A stretch of 33,973 nucleotides of DNA from an uncultured Spirochaetales bacterium (GTDB lineage Bacteria; Spirochaetota; Spirochaetia; Sphaerochaetales; Sphaerochaetaceae): the NCBI GenBank assembly GCA_944390025.1, contig CALXOK010000023.1, positions 1 through 33,973 of the forward strand, read 5' to 3'. Shown here piece after piece: positions 23,696 to 32,615 of the stretch. A program made the translations under genes and the position numbers. Numbering within the stretch: position 1 is the first letter of the stretch; each line of letters begins with the position of its first letter. A model generated the notes under the pieces. It ran no database searches, had not been told where the DNA came from, and saw only the letters and a program-made list of their open reading frames with translations.

Positions 23696-24811
23696 ATGAG
23701 TGAAGATAAAGAGACAAAGGTGAAGGACGAGACAGTCCTTACGGAAAGCGAGAAGCAGGAACAGATTCTCAGAGCCGAGTTCAAGGCGAAGAAGCGCAGG
23801 AAGAGAATCAGAAAAATCATTACTTGGATCATCGTCATCGCAGTCCTTGTCGGTGGTGTGTCCCTGTACATGAATTACAAGGCCAAGATTGAGGCGGCTC
23901 AGGAAGCGGCTCTTGCCAGAAACACCCAGGTCACAAGCCAGGTCACGAAGAATGTCTATACAGCCACGATTGACCTTTCCGGCTATGTCGAGGCTTATGA
24001 TATCCAGGAGGCGCGTTTCAGAGCCACTGGTCCTATCACCGCCGTGAAAGTTGCTGAAGGTGATACTGTCAGTGAAGGTGATATCCTGGCAACGATTGAC
24101 AGCACAACCCAGACTTATTCAGTCGAGAATCTGAGAAAGCAGATTCAGGAAGCAGAACTCACGGGCACCCCGACACAGGTCGAACTGCTCAACCTGCAGC
24201 TCACATCAGCGCTCAATAACCTTGAGTACACGAATCTTGTCGCCAACTTCGACGGAACAGTTGCTGCTGTGAACATCACGGAAGGTGACTACTTCGAGGC
24301 TGGAAGCACTGAGGCTGCTGTTACGATTGCGGATCTCTCAAGGCTCAAGGCTACTGTCGAGATTGATGAAATCGACATGCAGTATGTCTATCTGGGCCAG
24401 AAGGCTTATCTCACATTCGACTCCCTTCCCGGACAGACTGTCGAGGCTTATGTCTCATATATCCCGACACTTGGTACATATACCAGCCAGGGTATCGGTG
24501 TTGTCAACGTCGAGCTCACCATTGACAATCCTCCTGCCTCTCTCAAGCCCGGTTACAGCTTTGAAGGCACAATCGCAAGTGACGGCGATGTCGAGATGCT
24601 CCTCATCCCGCAGGCGGCTGTCACAACAGGCCGCGGCGGCCTGACGACAGTCCAGCGCCAGAAGGCAGACGGTACGACTGAGACAGTCACTGTCAGTGTG
24701 AAGTACCTTGGTGAAGGAACCTGTCAGGTGCTTTCCAACAATCTTGCTGAGGGCGATACTCTTGTATACCAGAGGGAGAGCTCGATGCCGTTTGGCATGA
24801 TGAGGTTCTAG
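23696..24811 (+). CDS. Periplasmic adaptor (HlyD/MacA-like)
   Basis: A 371-residue membrane-fusion protein. A charged cytoplasmic N-terminus (1-40) is followed by one transmembrane helix (41-59), then lipoyl/barrel-sandwich halves ([24 protein letters not shown] and, after a short helical hairpin, [21 protein letters not shown]), and a beta-barrel with the family segment [21 protein letters not shown]. The helical hairpin is short. It links the inner-membrane ABC pump to the TolC-like duct. The cytoplasmic tail of about 40 residues before the membrane anchor is longer than in MacA. Confidence 0.85.
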   Translation: MSEDKETKVKDETVLTESEKQEQILRAEFKAKKRRKRIRKIITWIIVIAVLVGGVSLYMNYKAKIEAAQEAALARNTQVTSQVTKNVYTATIDLSGYVEAYDIQEARFRATGPITAVKVAEGDTVSEGDILATIDSTTQTYSVENLRKQIQEAELTGTPTQVELLNLQLTSALNNLEYTNLVANFDGTVAAVNITEGDYFEAGSTEAAVTIADLSRLKATVEIDEIDMQYVYLGQKAYLTFDSLPGQTVEAYVSYIPTLGTYTSQGIGVVNVELTIDNPPASLKPGYSFEGTIASDGDVEMLLIPQAAVTTGRGGLTTVQRQKADGTTETVTVSVKYLGEGTCQVLSNNLAEGDTLVYQRESSMPFGMMRF

Positions 24812-24813
24812 TC

Positions 24814-25494
24814 ATGGCAGAAAATGTAATCGAACTGGTGAATGTGCGCCGTTTCTATATTGTCGGAGATTTCTGCGTCAAGGCTCTTGACGGGGTTTCC
24901 GCACAGATAAAGAAAGGCTCATTCACTGCCATCATGGGTCCTTCCGGTTCCGGAAAGAGCACCATGATGAACCTTATCGGGTGTCTCGACACACCGACAA
25001 GCGGATACATAAAGATAGGCGGCGAGTACACAAACAACCTGAATGAGAAGGAACTTGCTGATGTGCGCAACAGGATGGTCGGTTTCGTTTTCCAGCAATT
25101 TAACCTTCTTGGAAAGCAGACGGCTCTTGAGAATGTCATGACTCCGCTTCTTTATGCAGGAGTCAGGGGCAGGGAAAGAAAGGAAAGGGCAGAGGCTCTT
25201 CTTGAGAGAGTAGGCCTGAAGGACAGAATGAAGCATCTTCCAAGCGAGCTTTCCGGTGGTCAGAAGCAGCGTGTGGCAATTGCACGTGCACTTGTAAACA
25301 ACCCTGCAATCCTGCTTGCAGATGAGCCTACAGGTGCTCTCGACAGCCGCACAGGTGACCAGATAATGGAACTTTTTCAGGATCTTAACGATGAAGGCAA
25401 GACGATTGTCTTCGTCACACACGACAGGGGACTGGGAATGCGGTGCCGCGAGCAGATCTTCATTCATGACGGCAAGATAGTGGAGGCTTTGTGA
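24814..25494 (+). CDS. ABC transporter ATP-binding protein (MacB/LolD-type)
   Basis: A 226-residue ATPase of the MacB/LolD branch, encoded separately from its permease rather than fused as in E. coli MacB. Walker [10 protein letters not shown] (42-50), Q-loop FVFQQFNLL, signature LSGGQKQRV, Walker [13 protein letters not shown] and H-loop VTHD are all intact. It drives conformational changes of the next-encoded FtsX-like permease. It starts 2 bp after the adaptor stop and ends 1 bp before the permease start, so the order is a tight operon. Confidence 0.93.
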   Translation: MAENVIELVNVRRFYIVGDFCVKALDGVSAQIKKGSFTAIMGPSGSGKSTMMNLIGCLDTPTSGYIKIGGEYTNNLNEKELADVRNRMVGFVFQQFNLLGKQTALENVMTPLLYAGVRGRERKERAEALLERVGLKDRMKHLPSELSGGQKQRVAIARALVNNPAILLADEPTGALDSRTGDQIMELFQDLNDEGKTIVFVTHDRGLGMRCREQIFIHDGKIVEAL

Positions 25495-25495
25495 G

Positions 25496-26677
25496 ATGAT
25501 CTGGGAAAACATAAAAATCGCACTGACCTCAATGGTCCACAACAAGATGAGGACACTGCTGTCTCTGCTTGGAATCATCATCGGTGTGGGCTCGGTTGTC
25601 GCAATCCTCAATCTGGGTCAGTCGGCAACCGATTCAATCACTGAGAGCATGAACATCGGCGGAATCGACATGGTGAATATTTTCCCTTCCGGTTCCTCCA
25701 GAGAGCTGAATGTCTTTGACGAGTCCTTCGGTGAGACTCTCATGAACAATGTCGATGGCATTGAGGCGGTTCTTCCAACAGCAAGTTCAAGCACCAGAGT
25801 CAGAAGCGGACAGGATATCCTCTCCGTCTCAATCTCCGGTGTGACTTCAAACTTCTTTGAAGTGAACAATACAGAGCTGCTTTATGGTGAGTATTTCACA
25901 TCACTGGACAACATCAACAGACGTCAGGTCGTTGTTCTTGGCAAGGATGTCGCAGACGAGCTTTTCCCTGCAGGTAATGCAGTCGGATCCTATGTCTCGA
26001 TATTCCGTCAGTCTTCAAAGCGCTACCTTGTAGTAGGAGTTCTTGATGAGAAGGATGCGACGCTCGGCAACAGCTTCAACACCACGATATTCATCCCGCT
26101 CAACACATATGACCAGCGTTTCAGGCATATCGTGACGATGTCCAGCTACACCTGCAAGGTTCAGGAAGGATATAACGCCACAGTCGTCTCCGATGAGATT
26201 GAGAATTACCTTACAGACCTCATCGGCTCCGATTACTTTTCCGTCATGAGCGCTGCATCCCTTGTCGAGATGACAGAAGACGTCATGATCACACTCTCCA
26301 GCTTCCTTGCCGCAATTGCGGCAATCTCGCTGCTGGTCGGCGGAATCGGAATCATGAACATCATGCTCGTATCTGTAGCGGAAAGGACCAGGGAAATCGG
26401 TATCAGAAAAGCACTGGGAGCAAGTCCGCATGTCATCATGGGGCAGTTCCTTGTTGAGGCGCTCACGCTCACCATCATCGGTGGTATAATAGGAATCGCG
26501 TTCGGTATCGGTATAAGCTATACGATAATAAACATGGCCGGATGGCAGCTGCATCTGAGTTACTTCGCCATTGTGCTCTCGCTTGCGTTCAGCATGTTTG
26601 TCGGAGTGTTCTTCGGATGGTACCCTGCAGCCAAGGCATCAAAGCTTGACCCGATTGAATCGCTGAGTTACGAGTGA
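25496..26677 (+). CDS. MacB/FtsX-type ABC permease
   Basis: A 393-residue permease with one N-terminal transmembrane helix (about 20-40, TLLSLLGIIIGVGSVVAIL), a large periplasmic domain (about 45-265), and three C-terminal helices with the MacB signature GGIGIMNIMLVSVAERTREIGIRKALGA and a C-terminal FFGWYPAAKASKLDPIESL. With the ATPase, adaptor and TolC protein it forms a tripartite pump exporting macrolides, peptides or lipoprotein-like substrates; the real substrate is unknown. Its stop overlaps the kinase start by one base (TGATG). Confidence 0.92.
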   Translation: MIWENIKIALTSMVHNKMRTLLSLLGIIIGVGSVVAILNLGQSATDSITESMNIGGIDMVNIFPSGSSRELNVFDESFGETLMNNVDGIEAVLPTASSSTRVRSGQDILSVSISGVTSNFFEVNNTELLYGEYFTSLDNINRRQVVVLGKDVADELFPAGNAVGSYVSIFRQSSKRYLVVGVLDEKDATLGNSFNTTIFIPLNTYDQRFRHIVTMSSYTCKVQEGYNATVVSDEIENYLTDLIGSDYFSVMSAASLVEMTEDVMITLSSFLAAIAAISLLVGGIGIMNIMLVSVAERTREIGIRKALGASPHVIMGQFLVEALTLTIIGGIIGIAFGIGISYTIINMAGWQLHLSYFAIVLSLAFSMFVGVFFGWYPAAKASKLDPIESLSYE

Positions 26678-28056
26678 TGTTTGGAAAAGGGAAAGGCAGG
26701 AAGTTTAAATTCAAATTCAACGGCTGGCTTTCACAGGAGAACAGGGAAGCCCTGCTTGTCAATGTCAGCCTGACTCTTGCCTTTCTTTCCCTTGCCGTTC
26801 TCGTCATCGCCCTGTCTGCTGTTGTCATTGACTCGCAGCAGCTGCAGCTTGAGAATTTCGTCGAGCGCCAGTTCAACGATATCTCGATTGACCTACAGCA
26901 GAACAGGATAACAGAAAGCGACATACTCGCGGACAGCAATATCCTCGGAGTCGGGGTGTACAACTCTGCCGGCTCCCTTATTATGGGCTGGGGGGATGTG
27001 TACAACATGATTCCTGTTGCCACAATCGCCCGGCAGACAAGCCAGAGTGACAATGACACTGCTGTCAGCTTTCATCAGGATTCCAGACGCATCGAGTACA
27101 TCCGAATCCTTCAGCAGCCGATTCCTGTCACTTCATACAGTTTGCTGAATGCAAGCTTCTCAGGCTCATCGCTTTTTGAGAATCTCTCCACAATCGTATA
27201 TATCGTGATTGACGGCTCAGCTTATATCGCAAGGCGGAACCTCATCGGCTTTGTCTCCCTGCTGGCCTTCATAGGTGTTGTCATCCTTTACTTCTTCGTT
27301 CTTAAAATCAACAAGCAGAACAGACAGTACAAGGAGCAGATGGTCAAGCAGTCGAATCTGGTCAATCTCGGTCAGGCAGCCCGCACTCTCACTCATGAGA
27401 TTAAGAACCCTCTTAGTGCGATTACCATACAGCTGGCACTGCTTAAACGTCAGATAAAGAACCCTGAATACCTTGAGGAACTTGCCCTCATCGAGAGCGA
27501 GTCTCAGCGCCTGATAAGCCTCACAAACAGGGTCTCTGACTTCCTCAAGAACCCGGAAGGCCAGCCTGAGCAGATTGACCTCATTGACCTCATCAATCAG
27601 CTCATCCCGCTTTTCGCCTATCCTGTGAAGCTTCTGGAGACAAGTGAGAAGCAGGCATACATTCTTTTCGACCCGGACAGGCTGCGCTCTGTCATTGAGA
27701 ATATCATCAAGAACGGAATCGAGAGCTGCGAGGGAAGGGATCCTCAGGTTGAGGTTGAGGTGGTCTTGGGCCGTAATGGCATATACCATGTCTATGTCAG
27801 GGACAGGGGAGATGGCATTCAGGCTGATGCGGAAAAACTCTTTGACCCGTTCTATACGACAAAGATACACGGCTCTGGAATCGGACTGTCCATCTCCCGC
27901 CAGTTCCTCAGGGCACGAGGCGGGGATATTCGCATTTCACCGCGTCCGGGCGGAGGAACCGTTGTTGAACTCACCATTGCCAAATACTCCTTTGTTCAGG
28001 AACTTGTTGTCGCCACAGCAGGCAAGAAAAAGCCGGGGCGGAAGAAAAAGGCCTGA
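26677..28056 (+). CDS. Two-component sensor histidine kinase
   Basis: A 459-residue membrane kinase: TM1 at about 30-55, an extracytoplasmic sensor region of about 130 residues, TM2 at about 190-210 (LIGFVSLLAFIGVVILYFFVL), then HisKA with the phosphoacceptor His240 in RTLTHEIKNPLS, and a HATPase domain with ENIIKNGIES (N-box), DRGDGI and GSGIGLSISRQF. The C-terminus ends in a Lys-rich tail (GKKKPGRKKKA). It is the fifth gene of the efflux operon and probably pairs with the NtrC-type regulator at 29631, which is separated from it by an inverted lipoprotein gene. Likely stimulus: a pump substrate or envelope stress, by context. Confidence 0.9.
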   Translation: MFGKGKGRKFKFKFNGWLSQENREALLVNVSLTLAFLSLAVLVIALSAVVIDSQQLQLENFVERQFNDISIDLQQNRITESDILADSNILGVGVYNSAGSLIMGWGDVYNMIPVATIARQTSQSDNDTAVSFHQDSRRIEYIRILQQPIPVTSYSLLNASFSGSSLFENLSTIVYIVIDGSAYIARRNLIGFVSLLAFIGVVILYFFVLKINKQNRQYKEQMVKQSNLVNLGQAARTLTHEIKNPLSAITIQLALLKRQIKNPEYLEELALIESESQRLISLTNRVSDFLKNPEGQPEQIDLIDLINQLIPLFAYPVKLLETSEKQAYILFDPDRLRSVIENIIKNGIESCEGRDPQVEVEVVLGRNGIYHVYVRDRGDGIQADAEKLFDPFYTTKIHGSGIGLSISRQFLRARGGDIRISPRPGGGTVVELTIAKYSFVQELVVATAGKKKPGRKKKA

Positions 28057-28090
28057 ATGGTGGTAAAACTTCTTGCTTTGCACTAATTTA

Positions 28091-29536
28091 TCAGACAGCC
28101 AGATTTAATTTCTCAACAGCATCTTTAAAATGTTCTTTGAAGGTCTCTGGGCTTTCTGTCGTTATTTTATAAGGCCAATAGGGCAATCCATTTCGCTCAT
28201 ACTTTTCAGCAAATGTAAAATTCTCAATGTAATTTATATCTCTAATTCCACATTCCTTCAGATGAGATTCAATAAGAGTAGTTACGAGCTCATCTTCGCT
28301 GAGGTTCTCAGGATTAATGTTTTTATAGTATTTACCAAAATCAGTATTGGCCCAATTCTCTTTTGTCACGCTAGTAAAAGACATCCCATTGCCTTTTTCT
28401 GTCTGGGCGGCAGCAGAATTCCCTCCTTCCCAGCTGAAGATTACCGGGTTTGTCTCTGCATAAGGCCTCTCTCCTTCTTTTATCTGATTATCATTTTTCA
28501 ACCAGTGAGAATCAAAAACGTTGTTTAAATTTTTGAAACCTTTGCTTGTGAAATCTTCATAAGAAGCATAGGGCCCTGCTTTTTCTAACGAATTTGCATT
28601 AGTATAAATCAACGGAAGGATGGTATAGACAAAATCCAGATTCGCTTTTTTTGCCTCTTCTTCTGTTTTAATTACATCGGAAGATGTGTTGTCGAAAAAT
28701 TGGGTAATCTTATTTTTTACTTCAGAATAAACAAAATAATATGTCGCTTCTTCAAGATCAGGATGAAAGAAAGCATAGTAGTTTTCATAACTGCTGTTAC
28801 CAGAAAGATAGGATCTGGTAAATGAATATCCTTCAATATAGTCCCCTTTGGATGATAACTTCGATATAGAGAAATCATCTTTGAAAGCGTTTGTTTCAAT
28901 TTCCCCGTTATTAAGTTGTCCGAAACTGAAGCTGAAATTTCCTTCAGATGTTTCGGTGATAGGAATATCATCATATTCCAGACAAAGGAGGAAAGCCTCT
29001 CCGACACGTTTTCCAGGCATAGAGTTTGTATCAACAATAAATGTAATTAGAACCAGTTGCCTGTATGAGAAAATATTTCTTGACCTGTCAAAATAGAATT
29101 CAATGAAGCCTATGTCACTGCCATTAGAACAGATTGTATAGCGCATATAATATCCGTCGCTATTTTCCTTCCAGTGTGTTGTTTCTGCTCTGGCTTCAAA
29201 ACCATAAAGGTTGATTGTCTTATTGGATTCAGCTTGCTGAATGACATCTTTGAAATCAGTTGCTTCACTGGCAGAAAGTCCTATCATTGCAGGTAGAGCC
29301 TGCATTACAGAAGGGGCGCGCATTGAGTCATCACCCCATATCCCACCACTAGGCATTTCTGTGAGCCCTCTGGACGTCTGGGCTTTATCTGTTGCGAAGA
29401 AGGGTACTAAGTATGTTGTTTCCGAAGGCGTTTGACTAGCTCCTGTATCATGATTAGGAGTTTTCTGGGTTATATTGCATGAAGAAATGATAATAGCCAT
29501 GAATATACACAGTATAAGGTGAAGAGTTTTTTTCAT
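28091..29536 (-). CDS. Putative lipoprotein of unknown function, A+T-rich
   Basis: I do not recognise a family. The 481-residue protein has a lipoprotein signal peptide with lipobox IISSC (Cys20) and then no membrane segment. The mature part has a repeated look of short polar and aromatic stretches, for example YYMRYTICSNGSDIGFIEFYF and ENYYAFFHPDLEEATYYFVY. It is clearly richer in A+T than its neighbours, which suggests recent acquisition. It is read against the efflux operon and sits between kinase and regulator genes that normally adjoin. GGAGA stands 10 nt before the ATG on the minus strand. Confidence 0.7.
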   Translation of the reverse strand: MKKTLHLILCIFMAIIISSCNITQKTPNHDTGASQTPSETTYLVPFFATDKAQTSRGLTEMPSGGIWGDDSMRAPSVMQALPAMIGLSASEATDFKDVIQQAESNKTINLYGFEARAETTHWKENSDGYYMRYTICSNGSDIGFIEFYFDRSRNIFSYRQLVLITFIVDTNSMPGKRVGEAFLLCLEYDDIPITETSEGNFSFSFGQLNNGEIETNAFKDDFSISKLSSKGDYIEGYSFTRSYLSGNSSYENYYAFFHPDLEEATYYFVYSEVKNKITQFFDNTSSDVIKTEEEAKKANLDFVYTILPLIYTNANSLEKAGPYASYEDFTSKGFKNLNNVFDSHWLKNDNQIKEGERPYAETNPVIFSWEGGNSAAAQTEKGNGMSFTSVTKENWANTDFGKYYKNINPENLSEDELVTTLIESHLKECGIRDINYIENFTFAEKYERNGLPYWPYKITTESPETFKEHFKDAVEKLNLAV

Positions 29537-29540
29537 TTCA

Positions 29541-29568
29541 CATGTTCTCCATGTTTAATGATAACATG
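29541..29568. promoter_or_regulatory. CATGTT repeats upstream of the lipoprotein gene
   Basis: CATGTT occurs at 29541-29546 and 29550-29555, and its complement AACATG at 29563-29568, so the last two form an inverted repeat with a 7-bp spacer. They lie in the 94-bp gap between the divergent lipoprotein and regulator genes. The regulator side has TTGACT (29575-29580) as a good -35, with a weak -10 (GATTCT, 29598-29603). Confidence 0.35.
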
Positions 29569-29630
29569 AAAGATTTGACTGCAAATCAGATGTCATGGAT
29601 TCTTTTGTCTGTCTGAGGTAGACTGTTTTT

Positions 29631-30980
29631 ATGAAAGTTCTCATAGTCGATGATGAAGTTAATATCAGGTCCACGATGAGCAAGTTCTTTGCCATTGAGG
29701 ATATTGATTCTGACGGGGCAGAAAACGGTTTCTCCGCACAGCGCATGCTGGCAGAGAATCCATATGATGCCGTGCTTGTCGATTTGAGAATGCCGGGCAT
29801 GGACGGGCTGAGCCTCATAAGATGGATCCGCAGTGAAGGTTTCAGGATGCCTGTGATAATGATCAGCGCCCATGGCGACATAGCTGATGCAGTCAGTGCG
29901 CTCAAGGAAGGCGCGCAGGACTATATCGTGAAGCCCTTTGATCCTGAGGAGCTGTGCATAAAGATAAAAAGCCTCGTCGAGTCATCCACACTCCGCAGCA
30001 TTGTCGAGAACGCGAAGGCAACAGAAGAGGAGCAGAGTTCCTTTGTCGGTGAGAGCTCGCAGATTGTCCATATCAGGGAGGTTGTGAAGAAAATCGCTCC
30101 TTCCAATGTCACCGTCCTTATAACAGGGGAAAGCGGAACTGGAAAGGAAGTCGTTGCAAGAGAGATTCATTCTTTCTCAAGCGTGAGCAGCGGACCTTTT
30201 GTGGCAATCAACATCGGCGGGGTTCCTGAAAACCTTCTTGAAAGCGAGCTTTTCGGTTATGAGAAGGGAGCCTTCACCGGAGCAAGCCAGAGAAAGACCG
30301 GAATGTTCGAGCTTGCAGGGGGTGGAACCCTCTTTCTGGATGAGATTGGCGATATGCCGCTTCCTCTTCAGGTCAAGATACTCCGTGTCCTTCAGGACAG
30401 GAAGATAACCCGTCTTGGCGGTACGACACCGATGCCGATTAATGCGAGGATTATAGCCGCGACGAACAAGGATCTTGAGCAGATGGTCAGGGAGGGCACG
30501 TTCAGGGAAGACCTCTTCTACCGCCTGAATGTCGTGCGTATAGAGATACCGCCGCTTCGTGAGCGTTCTGATGACATCCCGCTGCTTGCGGCAAGCATAA
30601 TCTCCCGCTACAACAGAAGCATGGGCACAAAGATCACAGGCTTCACTCCCGAGGCGCTTGAAATGCTGAAAAAACATGAGTTCTACGGGAATGTCCGTGA
30701 ACTTGAGAATGTGCTTGAGCGCTCGATGATCTTTGCTGAGGGAAGCATCATCAAGGTCGAGGATCTCGACCTGAGAGGCTCAATCCAGAGAGCGGGCGGA
30801 GTCAGGAAAATCCACACAAGCGACCATGAGGATGCGGTCACGCTCAAGGATATCGAGAAAAGCGCCATTATACGCTCCCTTCAGCGCTGGGAGGGGAACA
30901 GGACTCATGCGGCAGAAGAGCTTGGCATCAGCAGGCGCACTCTCATAAGCAAAATTGCCGAATACGATATTGAGCTGTGA
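29631..30980 (+). CDS. NtrC-family sigma-54-dependent response regulator
   Basis: A 449-residue regulator with three domains. The receiver has D7/D8, phosphoacceptor Asp51 (LVDLRMPG), Ser79 and Lys101 (VKPFD). The AAA+ domain (about 138-370) has Walker A GESGTGKE (166-173), the sigma-54 contact motif GAFTGA (213-218) and Walker B LFLDEIGD. The Fis-type HTH is at the C-terminus (AAEELGISRRTLISKI). GAFTGA is intact, so it should activate RNA polymerase with RpoN at sigma-54 promoters. The likely partner is the kinase of the efflux operon. I found no convincing -24/-12 site in front of the operon, so its targets may lie elsewhere. A GAGG site is 13 nt before the ATG, in a weak GTCT/AGAC hairpin loop. 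Confidence 0.93.
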   Translation: MKVLIVDDEVNIRSTMSKFFAIEDIDSDGAENGFSAQRMLAENPYDAVLVDLRMPGMDGLSLIRWIRSEGFRMPVIMISAHGDIADAVSALKEGAQDYIVKPFDPEELCIKIKSLVESSTLRSIVENAKATEEEQSSFVGESSQIVHIREVVKKIAPSNVTVLITGESGTGKEVVAREIHSFSSVSSGPFVAINIGGVPENLLESELFGYEKGAFTGASQRKTGMFELAGGGTLFLDEIGDMPLPLQVKILRVLQDRKITRLGGTTPMPINARIIAATNKDLEQMVREGTFREDLFYRLNVVRIEIPPLRERSDDIPLLAASIISRYNRSMGTKITGFTPEALEMLKKHEFYGNVRELENVLERSMIFAEGSIIKVEDLDLRGSIQRAGGVRKIHTSDHEDAVTLKDIEKSAIIRSLQRWEGNRTHAAEELGISRRTLISKIAEYDIEL

Positions 30981-30983
30981 GAA

Positions 30984-30995
30984 TCCCATCTGGGA
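30984..30995. promoter_or_regulatory. Inverted repeat TCCCA/TGGGA before the Crp-family gene
   Basis: TCCCA, TC, TGGGA is a perfect 5-bp palindrome with a 2-bp spacer, 4 bp after the NtrC-type gene and 38 bp before the Crp-family start. It may be an operator for the next gene. Confidence 0.3.
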
Positions 30996-31033
30996 CTGTA
31001 AATAACACTTGAAACGCTGTTTTTCTATATGAT

Positions 31034-31648
31034 ATGCTCTGCTGTGAAATGCAGAGCTTCCTTGATTCACTGTTGAAATATGACATTCCAGGCAAGCGCA
31101 GTGTCTCCTTGAGAAAGGGGATGCTGCTTGATGATGTCTTCTCATCCCAGAAGATGATTGTCATCATCGCTCAAGGCGTGCTGGAAGTCTTCAGCATGCA
31201 TGGAGCCTTGATCAGCAAGCTGTCACAGGGGCAGGCGTATGGGATTTCCAATCTCTTCTGTGATAACGGCCTTAGAAGCCGTATGAAGGCCCAGAGCGAT
31301 GTTTCCCTGGTTCTCCTTCCTAAAGAAGCGGTCCGGAAACTTCTGGACAGCCACATTGAGCTATACCATGCCTATTGCCGGATACTCAATGAAAAGCTTG
31401 ATTTCCTCCTTTCGCGTGTGAATCTGCTGTCAGTCAAGTCAAACAGGAAACGTCTTGCCGCCTATCTGCTTCAGTCAGACGGGGTGAACATTTCCAGCCG
31501 GCAGGAGCTCGCTGACTATCTTGCTCTTGGCAAATCTGCTCTTTTCAGGGAGCTTGGCTGGCTGAGGGATGCCGGTGCTATCCGGTGGGAAGGAGCCTGC
31601 ATTGAAGTCAATGATAAAGAAAAGCTTCTGGAGGTTTTGAATGCTTAA
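31034..31648 (+). CDS. Crp/Fnr-family transcriptional regulator
   Basis: A 204-residue regulator with an N-terminal cyclic-nucleotide-binding-like beta-roll (about 10-110, including VIIAQGVLEVF and LSQGQAYGISNLF), a long dimerisation helix (about 120-150) and a C-terminal winged helix (SSRQELADYLALGKSALFRELGWLRDAGAI). The second-helix start matches the Crp HTH. No Fnr-type four-Cys cluster is present; there is only a CC pair near the N-terminus, and only if translation starts at ATG 31034. An ATG at 31049 is the alternative start. Neither has a Shine-Dalgarno. The stop overlaps the importer gene by 8 bp, so it probably controls the importer; the effector is unknown. Confidence 0.85.
   Translation: MLCCEMQSFLDSLLKYDIPGKRSVSLRKGMLLDDVFSSQKMIVIIAQGVLEVFSMHGALISKLSQGQAYGISNLFCDNGLRSRMKAQSDVSLVLLPKEAVRKLLDSHIELYHAYCRILNEKLDFLLSRVNLLSVKSNRKRLAAYLLQSDGVNISSRQELADYLALGKSALFRELGWLRDAGAIRWEGACIEVNDKEKLLEVLNA
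31036..31057 (+). promoter_or_regulatory. Hairpin over the translation start of the Crp-family gene
   Basis: GCTCTGC (31036-31042) and GCAGAGC (31051-31057) are a perfect 7-bp inverted repeat with an 8-nt loop. The ATG at 31049-31051 sits at the loop/stem edge, and the ATG at 31034 lies just before the stem. It could hide the start codon in the mRNA or act as a DNA operator. Confidence 0.4.
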
Positions 31649-32615
31649 ACGTTTTATTGTATTGCTTTTTTCTCTGCTGCTTTGCATGAGTCTTTGTGCG
31701 CAGCCTGCAAGCGAGGCTGTCAGCAGCACGGATGTGACTGATGTGCGCATTGCAGCTCTCAAGGGCCCGACAGCAATGGGTCTTGTGAAGCTTATGGATG
31801 ATAGTGAGGCCGGCCCTGTTGACGGCAACAGCTATGAATTCTCAATTGTCGCAAGCCCTGCAGAGATGACTCCGCTTCTTGTGAAGGGGGAAGTGGATAT
31901 CGCAGCACTTCCGGCAAATCTTGCCAGTGTCATTTACAACAACACTGACGGTGCCATTCAGGTGCTTGCAGTCAACACTCTCGGTGTCCTTTATATCGTT
32001 GAGAATGGAGACTCTGTCCACAGCATTCAGGATCTTGCCGGAAAAACCATCTATGCCAGCGGAAAAGGCTCGACCCCTGAATACTCTCTGAATTTCATTC
32101 TTGAAGAGGCAGGACTGGCTGACAGCGTCTCTGTTGAATGGAAGACTGAGCATGCCGAATGCGTTGCCGCTCTTCTCAATGACAGTGAAGGAGTCGCTCT
32201 CCTTCCTCAGCCGTTTGTCACGACTGCGATGATGCAGAATGCTGACATCAGGGTCGCAATCGACTTGAATGATGCCTGGGATGAAGTCAGTCCGGACTCA
32301 AGCCTGATCACTGGTGTGATTGTGGCACGCCGTACCTTCGTTGAGGAAAACAGGGAAGCTGTTGATGCCTTCCTTTCTTCCTACAAGGCATCGACAGACT
32401 ATGCGAATACTCAGACAGATGAGGCTGCTTCCCTTGTCGGTAAGTATGGTATCGTGCCGGAAGCTGTCGCCAAGAAGGCACTTCCTGAGTGCAATATCGT
32501 GTGTGTCACAGGTGCTGAGCTTAAGAATGATCTTTTCAGATACCTTGAGGTCCTGTACGCCGCAAACCCTGCAAGTGTAGGCAATGCGCTCCCCGGTGAG
32601 GATTTCTACTATTAA
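31641..32615 (+). CDS. ABC importer substrate-binding protein (NMT1/TauT-like)
   Basis: A 324-residue exported binding protein. A hydrophobic signal peptide (about 1-20, ...LLLCMSLCAQ) is followed by the type II periplasmic-binding fold of the NitT/TauT/NMT1 group: VRIAALKGPTAMGLVKLMD, then LVKGEVDIAALPANLASVIYN, and DLAGKTIYASGKGSTPEYSLNFILEEAG. These proteins bind sulfonates, pyrimidine precursors, nitrate or similar small anions; the ligand is not predictable here. A lipobox is not clear (SLC before AQ), so it may be soluble or anchored. It starts inside the regulator gene (8-bp overlap) with GGAGG 6 nt upstream. The permease and ATPase follow with overlaps. Confidence 0.85.
   Translation: MLKRFIVLLFSLLLCMSLCAQPASEAVSSTDVTDVRIAALKGPTAMGLVKLMDDSEAGPVDGNSYEFSIVASPAEMTPLLVKGEVDIAALPANLASVIYNNTDGAIQVLAVNTLGVLYIVENGDSVHSIQDLAGKTIYASGKGSTPEYSLNFILEEAGLADSVSVEWKTEHAECVAALLNDSEGVALLPQPFVTTAMMQNADIRVAIDLNDAWDEVSPDSSLITGVIVARRTFVEENREAVDAFLSSYKASTDYANTQTDEAASLVGKYGIVPEAVAKKALPECNIVCVTGAELKNDLFRYLEVLYAANPASVGNALPGEDFYY

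Noticed and set aside
24919..25611. 230-codon minus-strand frame over the MacB-type ATPase
   Set aside because: It is antisense to intact Walker and signature motifs and has no recognisable domain.
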